Below are positions 10,410-18,738 of a stretch of 64,000 nt of DNA, piece after piece. The notes beneath the pieces are model-generated. The model saw only the letters and a program-made list of their open reading frames with translations, was not told the origin of the DNA and did no database searches. Position 1 is the first letter of the stretch; every line of letters begins with the position of its first letter. The position numbers and the translations under genes are program-made. Origin of the DNA: Palauibacter sp022826685. GTDB taxonomy: Bacteria > Gemmatimonadota > Gemmatimonadetes > Palauibacterales > Palauibacteraceae. The DNA lies in the NCBI RefSeq assembly GCF_965221685.1, contig NZ_OZ244907.1; one strand, given 5' to 3'.

Positions 10410-11315
10410 CTAGAGCGGAGCCCAGGGCATCTCGATGGACCTCCACATGTGTGCGACGGGACTGTTGTCGTACCCTAGACCCTCCTTTGGCTGTTTGAAA
10501 TGTCGCCCGATGATGTCGATGAACGGATCCAGCGAGACCTCCATGCCCTCCTGGAAGGCATACGTGTCGTTCACGCAGATCATGCGAGCCGAAACGTACA
10601 GCGGATGGCCTTTCGCGTACTCCGCAGCCTGCTTGATGTAATCCGGCGGGATGTAGTCCTCGCCGAAGATCCGGTTGTACAGCTCCGGGTATTCGTACCC
10701 GTACTCCTCGTCCGGGTAGAATCGCAGCGCCCCATGATACCGGATGCCCCAGCTCACGTACTCGGGCACATACGGTTCGTAAAGCTGTGCGCCCCACCAG
10801 CCATGATCCACCTTGATCAGGTTCTGCACGGTGTCGTGGAGCAGGCCGGCGAGGACGTTCTCCTCGGGCTGCCCGTCATTCAACGCGTGAGTCGCGCTCT
10901 GCAGGACATGCCGGGCGGGCCAGAACCTCAGGCGGAAGAAATCCTCCAGCGTCGGATTCGCGGGCAGGGATTCGAGAACATCGTCGTTGGGCCTGAACAG
11001 GTTGCCCGTTCCGCGCGGGGCGCGGACTTCCTGTCCGGCATCATGGTCGTCGTCGTGGTGTTCGTCCGCGAACTCGGCTTCGGCCTCCGCCGCTTCCGCC
11101 AGCAGGTCGTTCTCGTCGAGGAGCCGCGGGTCGAGGTCTTCGGTCCGCGGAACGGGACCGTGGTGGTGATGATGGTCGTGAACGTGACCCGGATCCTCGC
11201 CGTCGAGGAGATCGCACATGTAGTGCTCCAGAGCCTCCGCCTTGTCCTCGGGCGTCATCACCGCGAGGGCACCGGCACCAACCGATGCAAGGAACCTTCT
11301 TCGGTCGATCTCCAT
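10410..11315 (-). CDS. Tat-exported HD-domain protein with diiron-oxygenase-like ligand set
   Basis: A 301-residue protein starting with a twin-arginine-like signal (RRRFLASVGAGA). A His/Asp-rich segment follows (residues 44-52 and 86-92), then an HD-fold from about 120 to 285. Candidate metal ligands are H136, H160-D161, H171, H194 and D250. The six-ligand pattern H...HD...H...H...D is that of mixed-valent diiron oxygenases (myo-inositol oxygenase, PhnZ). Four-ligand HD phosphohydrolases have only H...HD...D. Spacing H171-H194-D250 is close to that of PhnZ as I remember it. The stretch IRYHGALRFYPDEEYG is typical of these relatives. Export by Tat after cofactor insertion would fit a folded iron protein. 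Substrate unknown; a phosphohydrolase role is the alternative. Confidence 0.6.
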   Translation of the reverse strand: MEIDRRRFLASVGAGALAVMTPEDKAEALEHYMCDLLDGEDPGHVHDHHHHHGPVPRTEDLDPRLLDENDLLAEAAEAEAEFADEHHDDDHDAGQEVRAPRGTGNLFRPNDDVLESLPANPTLEDFFRLRFWPARHVLQSATHALNDGQPEENVLAGLLHDTVQNLIKVDHGWWGAQLYEPYVPEYVSWGIRYHGALRFYPDEEYGYEYPELYNRIFGEDYIPPDYIKQAAEYAKGHPLYVSARMICVNDTYAFQEGMEVSLDPFIDIIGRHFKQPKEGLGYDNSPVAHMWRSIEMPWAPL

Positions 11316-11384
11316 GATTCCATCCCGGCGCTGGAGGTTACCCGACGGTTACACCTGCAAGTTGACTAAACGAGCGCGGGACCG

Positions 11385-11452
11385 CTAGTGTCGCGTCCCG
11401 GAAATCCGCGAGCTAACGAGGGTGCCGTGACATTTGCGGGACACGACACTGG
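11385..11452. repeat. 68-bp element with 21-bp imperfect inverted repeats
   Basis: Arms 11385-11405 and 11432-11452 are inverted copies of each other with 18 of 21 positions matching (core GTGTCG.GTCCCG.AAAT), around a 26-base spacer. It lies in the 250-base gap between the HD-domain gene and cspA, upstream of the former. It could be a remnant of an insertion-sequence end pair or a MITE-like element, or a regulatory hairpin; no transposase is present. The rest of this gap holds only the cspA terminator. Confidence 0.5.
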
Positions 11453-11486
11453 ATGTGGTGGTGGAGGAGGGTCGCACAACGCCACC

Positions 11487-11519
11487 AAAAAAAGGGGGCG
11501 TCCCATCCCGGACGCCCCC
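11487..11519 (-). terminator. Intrinsic terminator of cspA
   Basis: A perfect 10-bp stem (11494-11503 with 11510-11519, loop 6) is followed on the minus strand by seven T residues (11493-11487). It lies 47 bases after the cold-shock gene stop and is the clearest intrinsic terminator in the window. Confidence 0.85.
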
Positions 11520-11565
11520 TTCCTTCTACGTGCCCCTCAACGCGATGCGCGATGCTACCGGCGGA

Positions 11566-11778
11566 TCAATAGGCCTGCTTGACCACGTTCTCGGCCTTGG
11601 GACCCTTCGGTCCGTCGACGACATCGAGTTCGACCTTCTCACCTTCCGCCAGACTCCGAAAACCGTCCGCCTGGATCGCCGTGTGGTGAACGAAGACCTC
11701 CGCGGATCCATCATCGAGCGCGATGAACCCGAAGCCCTTCTGATCGTTGAACCACTTGACTGTGCCGCTTCTGCGCAT
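11566..11778 (-). CDS. cspA: Cold-shock domain protein
   Basis: A 70-residue single cold-shock domain, the usual CspA length. RNP1 (KGFGFI) and RNP2 (VFVHHTAI) nucleic-acid-binding motifs are intact, with the KWFND start of strand 1. The ATG at 11778 follows an AGGAG site at good spacing; a longer frame to 11841 adds residues foreign to the family. These proteins bind single-stranded RNA and act as chaperones for translation. The intergenic region upstream (to 11930) is long enough for a structured 5' leader, but I cannot identify a cold-shock box with confidence. Confidence 0.96.
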   Translation of the reverse strand: MRRSGTVKWFNDQKGFGFIALDDGSAEVFVHHTAIQADGFRSLAEGEKVELDVVDGPKGPKAENVVKQAY

Positions 11779-11930
11779 GCCCGTGCTCCTGAAGGTATTG
11801 GTGTCGCCGAGAGTACGGGCCTTGCCGCACATGCCGACCACAATGCCGGCGAACCTGATCCGGTTCGCGTCTTCCGGAGCCCAGAATACACATCCGATTT
11901 GCGGTTGTCCATGCGCCGGGCGGTATGCGC

Positions 11931-12707
11931 CTATTTTCCCACAGACAGGAAATCGCGGAGCCGGAGTTTCGTCTGGTGGTCCTGCATCCGCATGCCGCGC
12001 ATGTTCTGGCCGCGAATGTACGTCCGCTGCCAGCCCTCTTGAACCGCCTCTTCGTCCCGGGCGTGGAGGTCCTCAATGAACTGGGCTCTGGACTCGTTCC
12101 ATTCCGTGTACTGCCTGGCGACGAGCCTGTCGTCCCACAGCTCGCGCGTCCGGGGGCGCGCGTTCTCCAGATAGTGCCGCGGCATGGGGAGGATCCGGCA
12201 GATGGGCTCTCCCTCGTCGAAGCGGATCCAGTGCTTGGGCCGCGTGACCTTCCAGTTCATCGTAAACGAGAACGGGGCCCAGTCCGTCTCGATGATCCCG
12301 TCGAGCGGAACGATGCCGTCCTTGGGAAGGTTGGGGCAGCCTCGCGCCCAGAGGTTGTGGCCCTTCGTGGTGCGGAACAGGTAGCCGGGCGTGAACGTCA
12401 CGACGCCGCTCCCGAAATGGCTCGAGATGGCCGGATGCGGTTCGTCCTCCCAGCGAAAACGGATGGACTCCAACCCGACCCCGCCGTCCCAGCGAAGCCA
12501 GAACTTCGTCGGACAGAGCAGATCCCAGCCGGCCTGGTTCGCGATGAGGAGCGGCAGGCAGCGGTAGGCGAAGCGGTCGGGCGTCTCGTCCATCCACTCG
12601 CGACGCTGGTCGCCAGTCTCGATGTCGAGGGCGGTCTCCGCGACCCGAAACGCCGTCAGTTCGATGCCGCGCGCGGATTGGGGCCGCGCCTTCGCCTTCT
12701 TCGCCAC
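11931..12707 (-). CDS. DUF6065 family protein
   Basis: About 258 residues from the GTG at 12707. The sequence has the features I associate with DUF6065: WMDETPDRFAYRCLPLLIANQ, LFRTTKGHNLWARG, and IVPLDGIIETDWAPFSFTMNW, then a Trp/Arg-rich tail. It is soluble with no signal peptide. No catalytic function is established for the family. An upstream ATG at 12764 would overlap the preceding lipoprotein gene by 38 bases and add an Arg-rich leader, so the GTG is preferred but not certain. It follows that lipoprotein gene closely (19 bases) and could be co-transcribed with it. Confidence 0.75.
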   Translation of the reverse strand: MAKKAKARPQSARGIELTAFRVAETALDIETGDQRREWMDETPDRFAYRCLPLLIANQAGWDLLCPTKFWLRWDGGVGLESIRFRWEDEPHPAISSHFGSGVVTFTPGYLFRTTKGHNLWARGCPNLPKDGIVPLDGIIETDWAPFSFTMNWKVTRPKHWIRFDEGEPICRILPMPRHYLENARPRTRELWDDRLVARQYTEWNESRAQFIEDLHARDEEAVQEGWQRTYIRGQNMRGMRMQDHQTKLRLRDFLSVGK

Positions 12708-12726
12708 CGCCGGGACGCCGTACGCC

Positions 12727-13275
12727 TTACCGCGCCGACACGCGGTTCGCCGGCCCACCTCCACCGCCGCCCTCGATCGGATCGAAGAGCGACTTGCCCA
12801 GATCCAGAGGCACGAGCCGGCCGCCGATCTCCGCGACGCCCTGTATGCGGACCCAGCGGTCCAGAAGCGTCACCTGGAGCACGGTCTCGAACCCGGCGCT
12901 CGTCGCCGTGGGGTCGATCTTCATCGTAATCCGCCGCGCATTGACGTCGTACTCCCACGAACCGTAGAGCCGGGTGTCGAGGGTCGTACCGCCCGGCCCG
13001 AATCCGGTCAGCGTGATCCGTGAACTCAGGTTCTGGATAGACCCGAAGACAAGACGAACATCCGAACCGGCGGGGAGAGGCTGGAAGTCGTCGGGAAGAT
13101 CCGGCACCTCGCGCCGGAGGAGTTCGAGGGGCCGGTAAGCGCCGACGATGGTGTGATGGACCGTTCGGTATGCGGGCCCGTACGGATTGTTGTCGAATTC
13201 GCACGCCGCCGTGCCGCCGGCGAAGGCAGCGACCGTGGCCGCGCACACCATGTTCCGGACCCGCAGGGATCTCAT
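12727..13275 (-). CDS. Small lipoprotein, paralogue A
   Basis: A 182-residue protein with a lipoprotein signal ending GTAAC (Cys about 25) from the ATG at 13275, which follows a GGAGG site. The mature part has NNPYGPAYR, GAYRPLELL, LPDDFQPLPAGSDVRLVFGS, GSWEYD and a Gly-rich tail. It shares this pattern with the next gene upstream, so the two are tandem paralogues. The middle looks like a small beta-sandwich or barrel. I do not recognise a named family, and no catalytic motif is seen. Confidence 0.8.
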   Translation of the reverse strand: MRSLRVRNMVCAATVAAFAGGTAACEFDNNPYGPAYRTVHHTIVGAYRPLELLRREVPDLPDDFQPLPAGSDVRLVFGSIQNLSSRITLTGFGPGGTTLDTRLYGSWEYDVNARRITMKIDPTATSAGFETVLQVTLLDRWVRIQGVAEIGGRLVPLDLGKSLFDPIEGGGGGGPANRVSAR

Positions 13276-13338
13276 GAAGCCTCCAGCACTGGTTTCGACC
13301 GCTGTGCCGCCCTCCCCCCGGGCACGGCCGAGCCGGCC

Positions 13339-13348
13339 GGGGGGGGGG
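13339..13348. repeat. Ten-base G homopolymer upstream of a lipoprotein gene
   Basis: A run of ten G residues lies 64-73 bases upstream of the start of lipoprotein paralogue A, in its likely promoter or leader region. Mononucleotide tracts of this length can slip during replication and change promoter spacing; in this GC-rich genome it may also be chance. Confidence 0.5.
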
Positions 13349-13431
13349 CGCGACACTCCTCTGATAAGAAACGCTCCTACCTCTCGCGGGCAACCCGCCG
13401 GCCGCGCGTCAGGCGCCGGGAGGCCTGCTCG

Positions 13432-13950
13432 TCAAACCGACATGGGTCCTCCGCCGCCACCGATGGTTCCCGGGGTTCTCGGAGTCGGCTTGCCGAGATC
13501 CACGTGGATCAGCTGCCCATCGATTTCGCCCGCGCCCTGGAGCCGAACCCAGCCGTCGAAGGACGTCGCCTGCAGGATCAGCTCGAACGCCGCCGTCGAG
13601 GCCGTGGCGGCGACGCTCAGGGCAACTTGCCGGGAGGACCGGTCATAGTCCCAGGAACCGTTCAGCCTCGCGTTCAGGCCGGTTTCTCCCGGTATCTGCG
13701 ACGGCAGGATCACCCAGCCCGTGAGACTCCCGCTGGATCCGAAGACGAGCCGGAGGTCTCCCCCCGGGGGCAGCGCGCGGAAGTCGTCCGGCAGGTTGCG
13801 GACGATCGAGAGGCTGGTGAGCGGACGGTACGCCCCGACGAGATTGGACTGGGCGTCTCGCCACGCGGCGCCGTACGGGTTGCCGTCCCGTTCGCACGCG
13901 GCCGCGCCGGCCAGGAGGAGGGCCAGGGAAAATATTGTTCGCGATCTCAT
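13432..13950 (-). CDS. Small lipoprotein, paralogue B
   Basis: A 172-residue lipoprotein with signal ending GAAAC (Cys about 19); the ATG at 13950 follows a GAGG site. It matches paralogue A across the mature region: GNPYGAAWR, GAYRPLTSL, LPDDFRALPPGGDLRLVFGS, GSWDYD, and a closing VDLGK then a Gly-rich tail. The pair is separated by 156 bases. A much longer frame continues upstream but covers the DUF1015 gene on the other strand and is a shadow. The function is unknown; a cell-envelope role is inferred only from the lipobox. Confidence 0.8.
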   Translation of the reverse strand: MRSRTIFSLALLLAGAAACERDGNPYGAAWRDAQSNLVGAYRPLTSLSIVRNLPDDFRALPPGGDLRLVFGSSGSLTGWVILPSQIPGETGLNARLNGSWDYDRSSRQVALSVAATASTAAFELILQATSFDGWVRLQGAGEIDGQLIHVDLGKPTPRTPGTIGGGGGPMSV

Positions 13951-14103
13951 GGTTGTCCTCGACGTTCTGGCGGGACGCGAGGCAGCGGGCTTTCCGCGGA
14001 CGCGCCACCGGTTTCGAAGAAGCCGCCTACCCTCCCGGTCCGGCCGGGTTCCGCTCCCGCGGATCGCGGCGCCGGACTGCCAGGCGTTGCGCGGGATGTC
14101 ACC

Positions 14104-14131
14104 GGTTGACAGGGTCTTGGCGAGGTCAACC
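14104..14131. promoter_or_regulatory. Inverted repeat between divergent genes
   Basis: GGTTGAC at 14104-14110 and GTCAACC at 14125-14131 form a 7-bp inverted repeat with a 14-base spacer. It sits in the 219-base region between lipoprotein B (minus) and the DUF1015 gene (plus), 39 bases before the latter. It could be an operator; the first arm also contains a TTGACA-like hexamer without a convincing partner. Confidence 0.25.
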
Positions 14132-14169
14132 ATGCGCCGACTCGATACTCCAACCCGGTTCGTTGCGAA

Positions 14170-15414
14170 ATGCTCACGATACGCCCCATCCGCCGCGCGC
14201 TCGTGCCCGTCGACTCGGCGGCCGCGCACCGCGTCTCCGCGCTCAACTACGACGAGTTTCAGGGGGACCACGAGATCTGGGAAGCCATTCGGGACGCGCC
14301 GGACTCGGTGCTGAGCGTCACCATGGCGCACTGCGCCGTGGCGAGCCCGGATCGGATCCTGAGGGGAGACTCGGAGGAGTCGCTCGCGCGGGCGCGCCGC
14401 AACTTCGAGCGCCTGCGCGCCTCCCCGCTCACGCACGAGGTGCAGCGGGCCCTGTACATCTACGAGATCGTGGATCCGCAGCGCCCCGGCGTGCGCCAGA
14501 TCGGCCTCGGGGGGCTGGCGCGCACGGCCCAGATCCGGACGGAGGCGGCTCCGGACGGGCCGATTATCCGCAACGAGGGAGTCCGCCCGCCCAAGGCGAG
14601 GGGACGGGCACGGCTGATCGAGGCGACCGGCGCCATCATCGGGACCGTCAACAACGCGGTACCCGACGCGTCGGGGGCGTTCGCGGCGGCGCTCGAGCGC
14701 CACGCCGACGAAACGGCGGCCGACTTCGAGGTGGAGGGGCACCTCGGGACGACGCATCGCATCTGGCTCGTCGCGGAGCCGGGCGCGGTGACGCGCCTGC
14801 AGCGCCTTCTGGCGGACCAGCCGGAAGCGTACGTGGCCGACGGGAACCACCGGAGCGCGGCGGCGGCCATGCTGGGACACGAGTCCTTTCTGGCGGTGTT
14901 CTTTCCGGCCGACCGGATGGGGATCTCCCCCTACAACCGGCTGGCCCGGCTCCCCGGCGACCGCGGCGCGTCGGTGGAGTCGGCGCTGGCGCGCTCGTTC
15001 GAGGTGGCGCTCGCCGGAGACGGGCCCCTGCAGCCGGAAGAGACGCATGTGATCGGCGTGTACACGGCGGACGGTGGTTGGCGGCGCGCCTTGCCGCGGG
15101 CCGGCGTCTACGACGAGGCGGACGCTGCGGCCTCCATCGACCACGATATCGTGCAGCGGACGCTCCTGGCGGATCTGGGCATCCCCGATGCGGCCGACGA
15201 GCGGCTCACCTTCGTCGGCGCCAACAGGGACGCGGCGTGGCTCGCGGCCGAAGTGGACGGGGGTCGCGCCGACATGGCCGTCACGCTGCCCGCCGTGACC
15301 ATGGACCAGTTTGTCGCGGTCTGTCGGCAGCGTCGGATGATGCCCCCCAAGTCGACCTGGTTCGAGCCCAAGATCCGCAGCGGACTCGTCATGGCGCTCC
15401 TCGGCGACGGCTGA
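14170..15414 (+). CDS. DUF1015 family protein
   Basis: A 414-residue cytosolic protein. The N-terminal IRPIRRALVP and the central YVADGNHRSAAA motif are hallmarks of DUF1015, a widespread family of unknown biochemical role that has been annotated as HTH-like or phosphatase-like without proof. YVADG(H/N)HR probably marks the active site or ligand pocket; here the usual His-His pair is Asn-His, a small deviation. Its 3' end overlaps the convergent CoA ligase gene by 26 bases. Confidence 0.85.
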   Translation: MLTIRPIRRALVPVDSAAAHRVSALNYDEFQGDHEIWEAIRDAPDSVLSVTMAHCAVASPDRILRGDSEESLARARRNFERLRASPLTHEVQRALYIYEIVDPQRPGVRQIGLGGLARTAQIRTEAAPDGPIIRNEGVRPPKARGRARLIEATGAIIGTVNNAVPDASGAFAAALERHADETAADFEVEGHLGTTHRIWLVAEPGAVTRLQRLLADQPEAYVADGNHRSAAAAMLGHESFLAVFFPADRMGISPYNRLARLPGDRGASVESALARSFEVALAGDGPLQPEETHVIGVYTADGGWRRALPRAGVYDEADAAASIDHDIVQRTLLADLGIPDAADERLTFVGANRDAAWLAAEVDGGRADMAVTLPAVTMDQFVAVCRQRRMMPPKSTWFEPKIRSGLVMALLGDG

Positions 15415-17038
15415 CCCGCTCCGCGGTCTCGCGGAGCGCCGCGCGGTCGACCTTTCCCAGGTGCGTGCGGGGGAGCGCGTCCACGACGTGAACGGCGGCC
15501 GGCGCCTTGTACGACGCCAGGCGCGAAGCCACGAATGTCCGCAGCGTCGCCGCCAGTCCGGTGGCGTCGGCGTTCGCCTCGGCCGGTACGATCCAGGCCA
15601 CCGGCTGCACGAGCCCGTCGCGGCCCGGGACGCCGACCACGGCCGCGTCCGCCACGGCCGCGTGCTGCAGCAGGCAGTCCTCCACCTCGCCGGGCGACAA
15701 CCACTTCCCCTTCACCTTCAGCATGTCGTCGCCGCGCCCGCAGTAGCGGAAGACGCCCCGTTCGTCGCGGACGACCATGTCTCCGGATACGTACCACTCG
15801 CCCCGGAAGGCCTCCGCCGTCGCGTCGGCCCGCTGCCAGTAGCCCAGAGCCCGGGATCCCCCGCGGACCCGGAGCCAGCCCACTTCGCCATCCGGCAGCT
15901 CCCGGCCTTCGTCGTCGCAGACCCGCACGTCGAAGCCGGGGACGGCCCGGCCCAGGGTTCCGGGATGCACCTCGTCCGGACGGTTGCTGAGAAAGATGTG
16001 CCACATCTCCGCCGTCCCCAGTCCGTCCAGGAGCGGGACGCCCCACGTGTCCCGCCAGCGCCGGTGAAGCTCGGGCGGCAGCGCCTCGCCCGCCGAAGTC
16101 GCCAGGCGGAGGCAGGACAGGTCGCGGCCGGCGGCGTCCGGATGCGCCACCATGAGCCGGATCATGGTGGGGACGTTCACGAGTATCGTCGGGCGGAACG
16201 TCTCGATTCGATGGAAGAGGACCTCGGGCGTGCAGCGTTCCGGGAAGAGGGCCGCCGTCGCGCCGACCGAGAAGGGGAAGAAGAGGTTGGACCCGGTGGC
16301 GTATCCGAAGAACAGCTTGGGGACGGAGAGCGTGATGTCGTCTTCCGTCACACCCAGTACCCCCTTGCCGTAGCACTCCGTCGTGTTGGCGAACGAAGCG
16401 TGCGTCTGCACGACGCCTTTCGGGCGTCCCGTCGTTCCTCCGCTGAACAGCCAGAGGGCGGGATCGTGCCGGTGGGTGGGGAACGGATCCAGCGTCGCCG
16501 GTTGTCCGTTCAGACGCTCCCTGAACCGCGGCCGGTCCACGATGAACGTCTCGCGAGGGGCGGAGACCCCTTCGTCCCAGCGGAGCCCCTCCCCGTCATC
16601 CGTCGCGGATCCGGCTCCGGCATCGTGACCGCGGAGAGACGCGGCTTCGCGAAAGGCGTCCGCGCGGCCGGAATCCACGAGAAGGACGGCGCCGCGCGTG
16701 TAACGAAAGAAGTACGAAATCTCGTCGCGCCGAAGATACGGGTTCAGCATGACGCCCACGGCGCCGATCCGCAGCGTGCCGAAGAGGGCGCCGACGAAGT
16801 CCGGTCCGTCCGGAAGCGCGATGAGGACCCGCTCCTCCGGCCGCACGCCGGCGCGGCGCAGGAGGTGTCCGTAGCGGTTCGCAAGCGCGTCGACCTCGGC
16901 ATAGGTCGTCTCGCCCCCGTCGGTGAGGAGCGCGCGGCGGCCGCCCCGCCCCTCCCGGATGCGGTCGCCCAGGAAGTACTCGGCGATGTTGAAGCGCTCG
17001 GGCGGATCGAAGATCGGCTGCGGAACGGCGGCTCGCAT
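15389..17038 (-). CDS. Benzoate/2-aminobenzoate-CoA ligase
   Basis: A 549-residue adenylate-forming CoA ligase. Motifs seen: SGGTTGRPKGVVQTH (ATP P-loop), GTAEMWHIFLSN (A5), YVSGDMV (A7), YCGRGDDMLKVKGKW (A8 hinge) and the catalytic Lys in THLGKVDR. The overall pattern (KLFFGYATGSNLFFPF, TNVP-like NVPTMIR) is that of the benzoate-CoA ligase group. Placed divergently next to 2-aminobenzoyl-CoA genes, it most likely activates anthranilate released by kynureninase. The ATG at 17038 follows ACGGAG; a longer frame upstream is a shadow of the divergent creatininase gene. Substrate choice between benzoate and 2-aminobenzoate rests on context. Confidence 0.88.
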   Translation of the reverse strand: MRAAVPQPIFDPPERFNIAEYFLGDRIREGRGGRRALLTDGGETTYAEVDALANRYGHLLRRAGVRPEERVLIALPDGPDFVGALFGTLRIGAVGVMLNPYLRRDEISYFFRYTRGAVLLVDSGRADAFREAASLRGHDAGAGSATDDGEGLRWDEGVSAPRETFIVDRPRFRERLNGQPATLDPFPTHRHDPALWLFSGGTTGRPKGVVQTHASFANTTECYGKGVLGVTEDDITLSVPKLFFGYATGSNLFFPFSVGATAALFPERCTPEVLFHRIETFRPTILVNVPTMIRLMVAHPDAAGRDLSCLRLATSAGEALPPELHRRWRDTWGVPLLDGLGTAEMWHIFLSNRPDEVHPGTLGRAVPGFDVRVCDDEGRELPDGEVGWLRVRGGSRALGYWQRADATAEAFRGEWYVSGDMVVRDERGVFRYCGRGDDMLKVKGKWLSPGEVEDCLLQHAAVADAAVVGVPGRDGLVQPVAWIVPAEANADATGLAATLRTFVASRLASYKAPAAVHVVDALPRTHLGKVDRAALRETAERVSRRRGAP

Positions 17039-17179
17039 CGGGCTCCGTCGGCGGGGGTCGTCCGGGGGCGGTCCGGGGTCAGGCCCGGGTCTCGCACGGT
17101 ATGCGCGGCCCGGCGCGTCTACAACCGACGCGATCCTCCCGGACTTGCGCCCCTTCCCGGCACGGCGTAGCGAGATTCC

Positions 17180-17947
17180 ATGACTCTGTACAGGCTTTCG
17201 GACCTCACGTGGGAGGAGGTCGGGGCACTCGACCTCGATCGAACGGTCGCCATCCTGCCCGTGGGAGCCACCGAAGCGCACGGCCCCCACCTGCCTCTCG
17301 ACACCGACGTCATCATCGCGGAGGCGATGGCGGAAGCCGGTGCGCGACGACTCTCGGCTCACGGCCTGGAGGTCGTGCTCCTTGACGGCCTCCGGTACAC
17401 GCCCGCCGCCTTCGCCGCGAAGTTCCCCGGCACGATCGATATCGGGGCCGCGACGTTCACCACCATCGTCGTCGACATCGCCGCCAGCCTGGGCCGGGCC
17501 GGGATCGCGACCCTGGCGATCGCGAACGCACACTTCGATCCCGCCCACCTCGAGGCCCTTCACGCGGCGGCCGCGGCGGTCGGCGAGGGGGACGCCGTTC
17601 GCGTCGTGTTTCCGGACGTCACGCGCCGGCCGTGGGGAAGCCGGCTGACGGAGGAGTTCCGAAGCGGGGCCTGTCACGCCGGGCAGTACGAGGGTTCGAT
17701 CGTTCTCGCCCGCGGCCCCGGGCGCGTGCGCAAGAAAATCATGCGCGAACTGGAGGACAATCCGGTCTCCCTCTCCGCCGCGATCAGGGACGGACTCGGA
17801 GACTTCGCGGAAGCGGGGGGGACGCGGGCCTATTTCGGTTACCCGTCGCAGGCGACGGCGGAAGAGGGACGTGCTACCATTGAGACGCTCGGAAACATCC
17901 TCGCGGAAGCGGTGAGAGAAGCCCTGGGAGAGGAGAAGGAGTCGTGA
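17180..17947 (+). CDS. Creatininase-family metal-dependent amidohydrolase
   Basis: A 255-residue creatininase-fold protein. Metal ligands are suggested by the E and H in GATEAHGPHLPLDTD (with D), by H in ANAHFDPAH (where relatives often have GNGGN), and by SGACHAGQYEGS near residue 160. Members hydrolyse small amides; one archaeal member is a deformylase of a formamidopyrimidine in flavin biosynthesis. It is the first gene of the plus-strand tryptophan/anthranilate operon, and a classical kynurenine formamidase is absent, so an N-formylkynurenine deformylase role is plausible but unproven. The stop overlaps the next gene's GTG by four bases. Confidence 0.85.
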   Translation: MTLYRLSDLTWEEVGALDLDRTVAILPVGATEAHGPHLPLDTDVIIAEAMAEAGARRLSAHGLEVVLLDGLRYTPAAFAAKFPGTIDIGAATFTTIVVDIAASLGRAGIATLAIANAHFDPAHLEALHAAAAAVGEGDAVRVVFPDVTRRPWGSRLTEEFRSGACHAGQYEGSIVLARGPGRVRKKIMRELEDNPVSLSAAIRDGLGDFAEAGGTRAYFGYPSQATAEEGRATIETLGNILAEAVREALGEEKES

Positions 17948-18723
17948 GTCTCGCCGGACGTGGCGCTCTCATCACGGGCGGGGGACGCGGCATCGGCGCT
18001 GCGACCGCACGGACGCTGGCGGATCGGGGCGTCCGACTGATTCTCGCAGCGCGGAGCACGCCCGAGATCGAAGCCGTCGCCGCCGAGCTTCGGGACGGTG
18101 GCGGAGAGGCGTGGGCGGCGACGTGCGACGTGTCGGACCCGGCGAGCGTGGAGGCCCTGTGCCGCGAGGCGGCGGATCGGCTCGGAGCCGTGGACATCCT
18201 CGTGAACAATGCCGGCGTGGCGAGTTCCGCCCCGGTCGTGAAGCTCGCGCTCGAGGAATGGGAACGGCTGTGGCGCATCAACGCGACCGGCGCGCTCCTC
18301 GCGATGAAGGGCGTGCTGCCGGGCATGGTGGAACGCGGCTGGGGCCGGATCGTGAACGTGGCCTCGATCGCCGCGCTGCGGGGAGGGCGCTACATGGGGG
18401 GCTACGCCGCGTCGAAGCACGCGCTCCTCGGCCTCACGCGCTCCGCCGCCGCCGAAGTGGCCGCGGCAGGGGTCACGGTGAACGCGGTCTGTCCCGGCTA
18501 CGTCGACACGCCGATGACGGATGCGACGATAGAGAACATCGTGAAGCGAACGGACATGGCAGAGGCGGACGCCTTCGACGCGATTCTTGCGACGACGCCG
18601 CAGCGGCGGCTCATCGCCCCCGGGGAGGTCGCCGCGTCCATCGCGTTCCTGTGCGAAGATGAAGCGCTGAGCATCAACGGCCAGACCGTCGTGCTGGACG
18701 GCGGCGCCATATCGGCCGTCTAG
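17944..18723 (+). CDS. Short-chain dehydrogenase, likely 3-hydroxyacyl-CoA dehydrogenase of the anthranilate pathway
   Basis: A 259-residue SDR. The cofactor motif TGGGRGIG, NNAG, the catalytic Ser in NVASIAAL, YAASK, and PGYVDTPM are all present, with a closing LDGGAIS. It starts at a GTG in a GTGA overlap with the creatininase gene. In aerobic 2-aminobenzoyl-CoA degradation the dearomatised ring is processed by beta-oxidation-like steps that need such a dehydrogenase; assignment to that step is from operon context. Confidence 0.88.
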   Translation: MSLAGRGALITGGGRGIGAATARTLADRGVRLILAARSTPEIEAVAAELRDGGGEAWAATCDVSDPASVEALCREAADRLGAVDILVNNAGVASSAPVVKLALEEWERLWRINATGALLAMKGVLPGMVERGWGRIVNVASIAALRGGRYMGGYAASKHALLGLTRSAAAEVAAAGVTVNAVCPGYVDTPMTDATIENIVKRTDMAEADAFDAILATTPQRRLIAPGEVAASIAFLCEDEALSINGQTVVLDGGAISAV

Positions 18724-18738
18724 CCGCTGAACGCCCGC

